From the NCBI GenBank assembly GCA_030828745.1, contig JAURBX010000006.1:1-32353 (forward strand): DNA of 32,353 nucleotides, given 5' to 3'. Made by a program: the position numbers and the translations under genes. Every line of letters begins with the position of its first letter. Position 1 is the first letter of the stretch. Origin of the DNA: Flavobacteriaceae bacterium (GTDB lineage: Bacteria > Bacteroidota > Bacteroidia > Flavobacteriales > Flavobacteriaceae). The notes under the pieces were generated by a model. That model was not told the DNA's origin. It worked only from the letters and a program-made list of their open reading frames with translations, and made no database searches. This document shows positions 29,125 through 32,353 of this stretch, piece after piece.

Positions 29125-30444
29125 ATGAAAAAACTTATATACCCAATAGCATTAATCCTAACAGCATTTCTAATCCTATACAGCTGTTCACCAGAAGAAG
29201 AAACACAAGCACCAACTAGTACTGTTCAAAGTACAACTCCAGAGCCTGAACCTGAAACTCCCGCACCAGTAGTTGTTCAATATACTTTAACAGTAACAGC
29301 TGGTGAAGGCGGAACAGTTTCAAGTGAAGGTGGAGAATTTGAAGAGGGAACAGAAGTAGAACTAACTGCAACGCCTAATGAAGGGTATAGATTTGATGGC
29401 TGGGAAGGAATTGAATCAAATGAAAGCACAATTACACTTTCTGTAACTTCAGACACTGAACTAAGTCCAATTTTTAATTTAATGATTCAATCACCAGCTA
29501 GCTATGGTGTAGATGAATACTGGGGTCAAATTGTTGATTTTGAGCCTGAAATATTTTTTGCATCCGATTTATCTAACACTTTAAGAGAAAAATTTATGAT
29601 TGATTTAAATCTTGCAATATCTCAATTTGGAAACTATGGTCCTCTTGAATGTTATGTCCTTGGAAATAGCACTAATGCGGCTAATGAATTAGCTATTGAA
29701 TATTGCAATAGAAGGGTTGAAAGAGGTCAAGAAGGAGATTTAAATGGTTGTATAGATAACCAAATGAATGATAATGGCTATGGTATGGAATATTATAGAA
29801 AAGATAGCGATGGTAATGGTATTTGGGCATCGTTAAATGGGTCTAGACGTCATGGTTATCATTTATTGCAATTTTCAAAACCTTATCATTATGAGGAAGA
29901 CCCTTCAAGTATAGAATATACGATTGTAGTTTTTCACGAGTATTTTCATGTTGTCAATGCAGCAAATGTATTTAGTGACGAAAGTATTTATATTGAAGGA
30001 ATTGGTCAACAAATTCCTGAGAGGGGTCCCCCAGCAATGGTAGAAGGGTCTGCTAATTACCTTAGTCATTATCTTGCAAGAAAACTATTTGATTATCCAA
30101 ATTCTTATTTGAATTTAAGACTATATATGGTGACTCAGATGGATAACATAAAAAGAGCTAGGAACGAATTTCCCAATTGTAATAATGTTAATTTATCAGA
30201 GATAAATTATGGAGATTCATGTGATATGTATAGCCTTGGAACATGGGGAATAGCTTACTTGATGGATAGAGCTGATAATATTAATGCATACCAAGAAGTG
30301 CTATTTCCATTAATAAATGATATTGGCTATTACGCGGCTTTTGAACAAACCTTTGGAATTACATTTGATGAATTCGAAATGGAATTTAGAACTTTTCTTG
30401 AATTACCTATATCGCAGCAATTAGAAATCATCCCTGATATTTAA
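29125..30444 (+). CDS. Lipoprotein metallopeptidase (HEXXH zincin) with an InlB-type B-repeat
   Basis: A 439-residue lipoprotein. The signal ends in the lipobox LYSC (Cys21). A low-complexity Pro/Glu/Thr linker (about 24-50) separates the anchor from a single InlB/Listeria-Bacteroides B-repeat (about 53-110: YTLTVTAGEGGTVSSEGGEF, ATPNEGYRFDGWEG). The catalytic domain carries HEYFH at 271-275 with Glu307 in VEGSANYLSH as the probable third zinc ligand, so the peptidase is of the gluzincin type. Cysteines at 176, 194, 209, and two near 355-370 suggest disulfides. It is probably surface-exposed and degrades or processes proteins. No named family is recognised. It lies between repeat copies B and C, and its stop codon directly abuts copy C. 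Confidence 0.78.
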   Translation: MKKLIYPIALILTAFLILYSCSPEEETQAPTSTVQSTTPEPEPETPAPVVVQYTLTVTAGEGGTVSSEGGEFEEGTEVELTATPNEGYRFDGWEGIESNESTITLSVTSDTELSPIFNLMIQSPASYGVDEYWGQIVDFEPEIFFASDLSNTLREKFMIDLNLAISQFGNYGPLECYVLGNSTNAANELAIEYCNRRVERGQEGDLNGCIDNQMNDNGYGMEYYRKDSDGNGIWASLNGSRRHGYHLLQFSKPYHYEEDPSSIEYTIVVFHEYFHVVNAANVFSDESIYIEGIGQQIPERGPPAMVEGSANYLSHYLARKLFDYPNSYLNLRLYMVTQMDNIKRARNEFPNCNNVNLSEINYGDSCDMYSLGTWGIAYLMDRADNINAYQEVLFPLINDIGYYAAFEQTFGITFDEFEMEFRTFLELPISQQLEIIPDI

Positions 30445-30560
30445 ACCCTAGGCATATCTTCAGTAAGTTGAATGAAAAAAACTACTAATGAAGTAAGTGA
30501 AGACTTGCCTTTGTTTACAGTGTAAGTTCAGGAAGAAAAACATGGCGTAGAGACGTTTTA
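30441..30560 (+). repeat. Intergenic repeat, copy C (composite)
   Basis: Contains GGCATATCTTCAGTAAGTT, the B-type middle (GAATGAAA, ACTACTAATGAAG), and then TAAGTTCAGGAAGAAAAACA as in copies A and D. On the minus strand one tail reads Q-L-T-E-D-M-P-R-V and stop, a degraded form of the tail in the other copies. It appears to keep both parts of the ancestral element; A, B and D could be derived by different internal deletions. Confidence 0.65.
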
Positions 30561-31052
30561 TTTATCTAATATAAGAAATGAAATAATAAGTATTAAAAAA
30601 GTTATTGCTGAAGAAATACAGCGAATTATGTTAAAATTATTCCATTTAACTTCTATACTTTTTCTAAGAGTTTTTATTTCTTCTGACGTAATGGATTCTA
30701 AATTTGTTTTGTCTAAAATTTCATTCAAAGGTATGTTTCCTGATACGGTTACACCAAATACACCAATCCAATAAATAACAAGAGTAAATACAAACAACCA
30801 GAAAATATTCTTGGGATACAAATTAAAATAGAATACAGGGACCAATGCTACAGCTATTATTGCCCCAAGAAATATAATTTTAAATGCATTATTTAATATG
30901 ACACGATTCATAGATTGTAATGCTGTTAGGTATTCAATATCACTTAATTTTCCAATACCAGGTTTCACAGCATTAGACCATGTAAAAAAAATCCCAGCCA
31001 TTAATCCTGTTAATAATATGGCAAGGGCTAATATGATTGTTTCAGATTTCAA
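30558..31052 (-). CDS. DUF1772 (anthrone oxygenase-type) membrane protein
   Basis: A 164-residue protein with four predicted membrane segments and the DUF1772 start: TIILALAILLTGLMAGIFFTWSNAVKPGIGKLSD, followed by YLTALQSMNRVILN, and a later G-V-x-V-x-G-N-I-P-L-N-E-I-L motif. DUF1772 includes proteins annotated as anthrone oxygenases; the substrate is unknown here. The start is a TTG (31050-31052); the first ATG would remove the first membrane segment. A fragment encoding a PVD-type tail lies 4 bp upstream on the same strand. It is the only leftward gene in the repeat-delimited array. Its stop codon is within repeat copy C, so the repeat reaches into its 3' end. Confidence 0.8.
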   Translation of the reverse strand: MKSETIILALAILLTGLMAGIFFTWSNAVKPGIGKLSDIEYLTALQSMNRVILNNAFKIIFLGAIIAVALVPVFYFNLYPKNIFWLFVFTLVIYWIGVFGVTVSGNIPLNEILDKTNLESITSEEIKTLRKSIEVKWNNFNIIRCISSAITFLILIISFLILDK

Positions 31053-31056
31053 TAAT

Positions 31057-31146
31057 TTATTTTTTCTTTAAAAGTAAATAGCCACCTCCCCCAAGACAAC
31101 AAATTAAAGCGATAAGTAATCCCGTATCCACAGGACAAATATATGC
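31057..31146 (-). pseudogene. Remnant of a PVD-type (PID-CTERM-like) sorting tail
   Basis: An open frame without an ATG encodes AYICPVDTGLLIALICCLGGGG and then YLLLKKK and stop: a P-V-D-T-G-L motif, a hydrophobic helix, and a basic end. This is the form of the PID-CTERM sorting tail of Bacteroidota secreted proteins as I recall it. A stop codon directly precedes it (31147-31149), so the rest of the parent protein is missing. A GTG at 31129-31131 could start a 24-residue hydrophobic peptide instead. Confidence 0.35.
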
Positions 31147-31220
31147 TTAATGATTTTGTATTAACTATTAATCAATTAAAGTTAAAATCTAAAAGCAAAT
31201 ATTTTTATTTTTACGGTGTA

Positions 31221-31628
31221 ATGAAGAATATCGTTAGCTTTAACCGAGCAGTTCAATTAAGCGTAATCATTTTTAGTTTACTTTCCTTGTTTCATTTAAC
31301 AGTTATCATAGGGATTATATTCTTTGACTTGGCCCCAATTAAATTACTTTGGGGTGGAAAATTAAAGAAAACCGATGAGCTGATAAAATTTGAAATTATA
31401 TCATTAGTAGTTTTAATTTTTTGCTTGATTATTGTTCTTTTAAGGTCCCAATCATTGATTTCAATATTTATTAATTTTTCAAGAGTTACATTATGGCTTC
31501 TCTTTTTTCTTTTTATACTCAATACTATTGGAAATTTAATTGCTGAGTCTATATTTGAGAAATTCTTTGCTCTAATTACATTAATATTATCAATATTATG
31601 TTTAAGAATGGCATTGGAACCAACATAG
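31221..31628 (+). CDS. Small membrane protein of unknown function
   Basis: A 135-residue protein with about four hydrophobic segments (LSVIIFSLLSLFHLTVIIGIIFF; IISLVVLIFCLIIVLL; TLWLLFFLFILNTIG; FFALITLILSILCL) separated by short charged loops. No family recognised. The ATG at 31221 is favoured over that at 31143: the added 26 residues would be charged and unlike a membrane protein's start, and the upstream frame would run into the PVD-tail remnant on the other strand. The gene is very AT-rich, in line with its neighbours in the accessory array. It shares the array with a DUF1772 protein of similar size and topology but shows no clear sequence similarity to it. Confidence 0.6.
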   Translation: MKNIVSFNRAVQLSVIIFSLLSLFHLTVIIGIIFFDLAPIKLLWGGKLKKTDELIKFEIISLVVLIFCLIIVLLRSQSLISIFINFSRVTLWLLFFLFILNTIGNLIAESIFEKFFALITLILSILCLRMALEPT

Positions 31629-31766
31629 TAAATGAATTAAATCTATAGTAAGCCTTTACGCTTCTATTTATTTGAGAAAAAAGAATCTATTTTGGAAAAA
31701 CAGATAAGGCTGCATAATAAAATTCACATTTCTTTTAAGATTACGGCTGGAAAAATGATATGTAGC

Positions 31767-31872
31767 TCAAATCATCGGCATATCCTCTTCATTAAGTTTA
31801 GGAAGAAAAACACGGAGTAGAGATATTATAAAAATTTTATATTAGTAACTTATTAATCATAAATCAATTAAA
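31767..31872 (+). repeat. Intergenic repeat, copy D
   Basis: Matches copy A along its whole length. The minus strand reads V-F-L-P-K-L-N-E-E-D-M-P-M-I and stop TGA at 31767-31769. Its right end is the leader (CATAAATCAATTAAA) of the gene at 31873. Confidence 0.75.
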
Positions 31873-32289
31873 ATGAGAAAATTTATTTTACCATTAATAG
31901 CTGGATATGTATCTGTTGCTGCAATTGCAGGGATTGTGGTCGTCCCTTTTTATTTTAATCCAACAACAGCCGAGCTGCATAAAGCTTTCCCAGCTGCTTA
32001 TTATGCTGAACCTGTTCTTTGGGCTGGATTTGCTGCAGGACTACTACAAACACTATTACAGGTAATTATTTGGGATAAAATGAACTTTAGAAGCATCAAA
32101 GATGGAGCACTAAATGGAATTTGGTTAGGAGCTATTTTAGCAGGTATACAAAGCTTAAATGAAGCTTCCCAATATTCTGTATTTAATGCTACCGGTCAAG
32201 CATTGACTACTGTTATAATCTATATAGTATTTACAGCCATCTCTGGAGGGGCAATTGCTTGGGCTTTTGCAAGAGGAGAGAAAAACTAA
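31873..32289 (+). CDS. Small four-helix membrane protein of unknown function
   Basis: A 138-residue integral membrane protein: an N-terminal segment FILPLIAGYVSVAAIAGIVVVPFYF, a second VLWAGFAAGLLQTLLQVII, a third GALNGIWLGAILAGIQSL, and a fourth TVIIYIVFTAISGGAIAWAFA. A short charged loop (WDKMNFRSIKDG) separates the second and third. No family recognised. The ATG at 31873 follows the AT-rich leader of repeat D (CATAAATCAATTAAA), the same leader that precedes the TPR lipoprotein. The gene is complete and ends 64 bp before the window edge. Confidence 0.7.
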   Translation: MRKFILPLIAGYVSVAAIAGIVVVPFYFNPTTAELHKAFPAAYYAEPVLWAGFAAGLLQTLLQVIIWDKMNFRSIKDGALNGIWLGAILAGIQSLNEASQYSVFNATGQALTTVIIYIVFTAISGGAIAWAFARGEKN

Positions 32290-32353
32290 ACCATTATTTG
32301 ATATTTACAATACTTAGAAGAATTTATCAAATCACGAGTTGTATAATTTTTTG

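Noticed and set aside
28010-31872. Integron attC sites
   Set aside because: The repeats lack paired R'/R'' core sites (RYYYAAC and GTTRRRY) and a strong fold-back structure, and no integrase is present in the window.
28010-31872. CRISPR array
   Set aside because: Repeats are 90-120 bp, diverged and about 1 kb apart; there are no regular short spacers or cas genes.
27770-32353. Defined integrative element using the tRNA as attachment site
   Set aside because: No second copy of the tRNA 3' end and no recombinase gene are seen in the window.

Overview
The window reads as a chromosomal segment of a marine-type member of the Flavobacteriaceae (Bacteroidota). Three things point there. Gene content and order are typical of that family (mnmG, ybeY, gltX, SPFH protein, glnS, folB; rnr, rpiB, GNAT, rnpA; lepA; dusB; rbfA beside a DUF2452 gene). 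The DNA is AT-rich with no Shine-Dalgarno sites. At least nine genes carry the Bacteroidota -7 promoter motif TAnnTTTG a few bases before the start codon. No database search was run; all names come from reading the proteins and motifs.

Region 1 (1-10.5 kb) is informational housekeeping: tRNA modification (mnmG, partial), rRNA maturation (ybeY), tRNA charging (gltX, glnS), a band-7 membrane protein, folate synthesis (folB), tRNA-Cys, a GIN-domain secreted protein, RNase R, an AT-rich 0.5 kb gap, ribose-5-phosphate isomerase B, an ElaA-like acetyltransferase and the RNase P protein. Genes are packed with several overlaps and convergent ends.

Region 2 (10.5-22 kb) is a long block read leftward: an M1 metallopeptidase, an MBL-fold hydrolase, an SMP-30/gluconolactonase protein, then a PhnA-like, universal stress protein and SulP anion transporter operon with its own consensus promoter, an M28 lipoprotein peptidase, a small conserved protein, a UPF0173 hydrolase, a GNAT and the translation factor LepA. 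Divergent from lepA is a DoxX/MauE-thioredoxin fusion, then dusB. dusB converges on a set of leftward genes: an FtsX-like permease, rbfA, a DUF2452 protein and a 41-residue basic protein.

Region 3 (about 26.3-32.35 kb) is accessory. It holds short secreted proteins and lipoproteins, a CAU-anticodon tRNA, and then an array of unrelated genes: a TPR lipoprotein, a zinc-metallopeptidase lipoprotein with an InlB-type repeat, a DUF1772 membrane protein and two small membrane proteins. Four diverged copies of an intergenic repeat (28010-28106, 28949-29036, 30441-30560, 31767-31872) separate these genes. Read on the minus strand, each copy ends in the same peptide tail (L-T/N-E-E-D-M-P-M-I then stop) with synonymous differences and different stop codons, so the repeats look like left-over 3' ends of a paralogous gene family at which foreign genes have been exchanged. 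This repeat-delimited array is the most interesting signal here; I cannot name the parent family and see no recombinase in the window.
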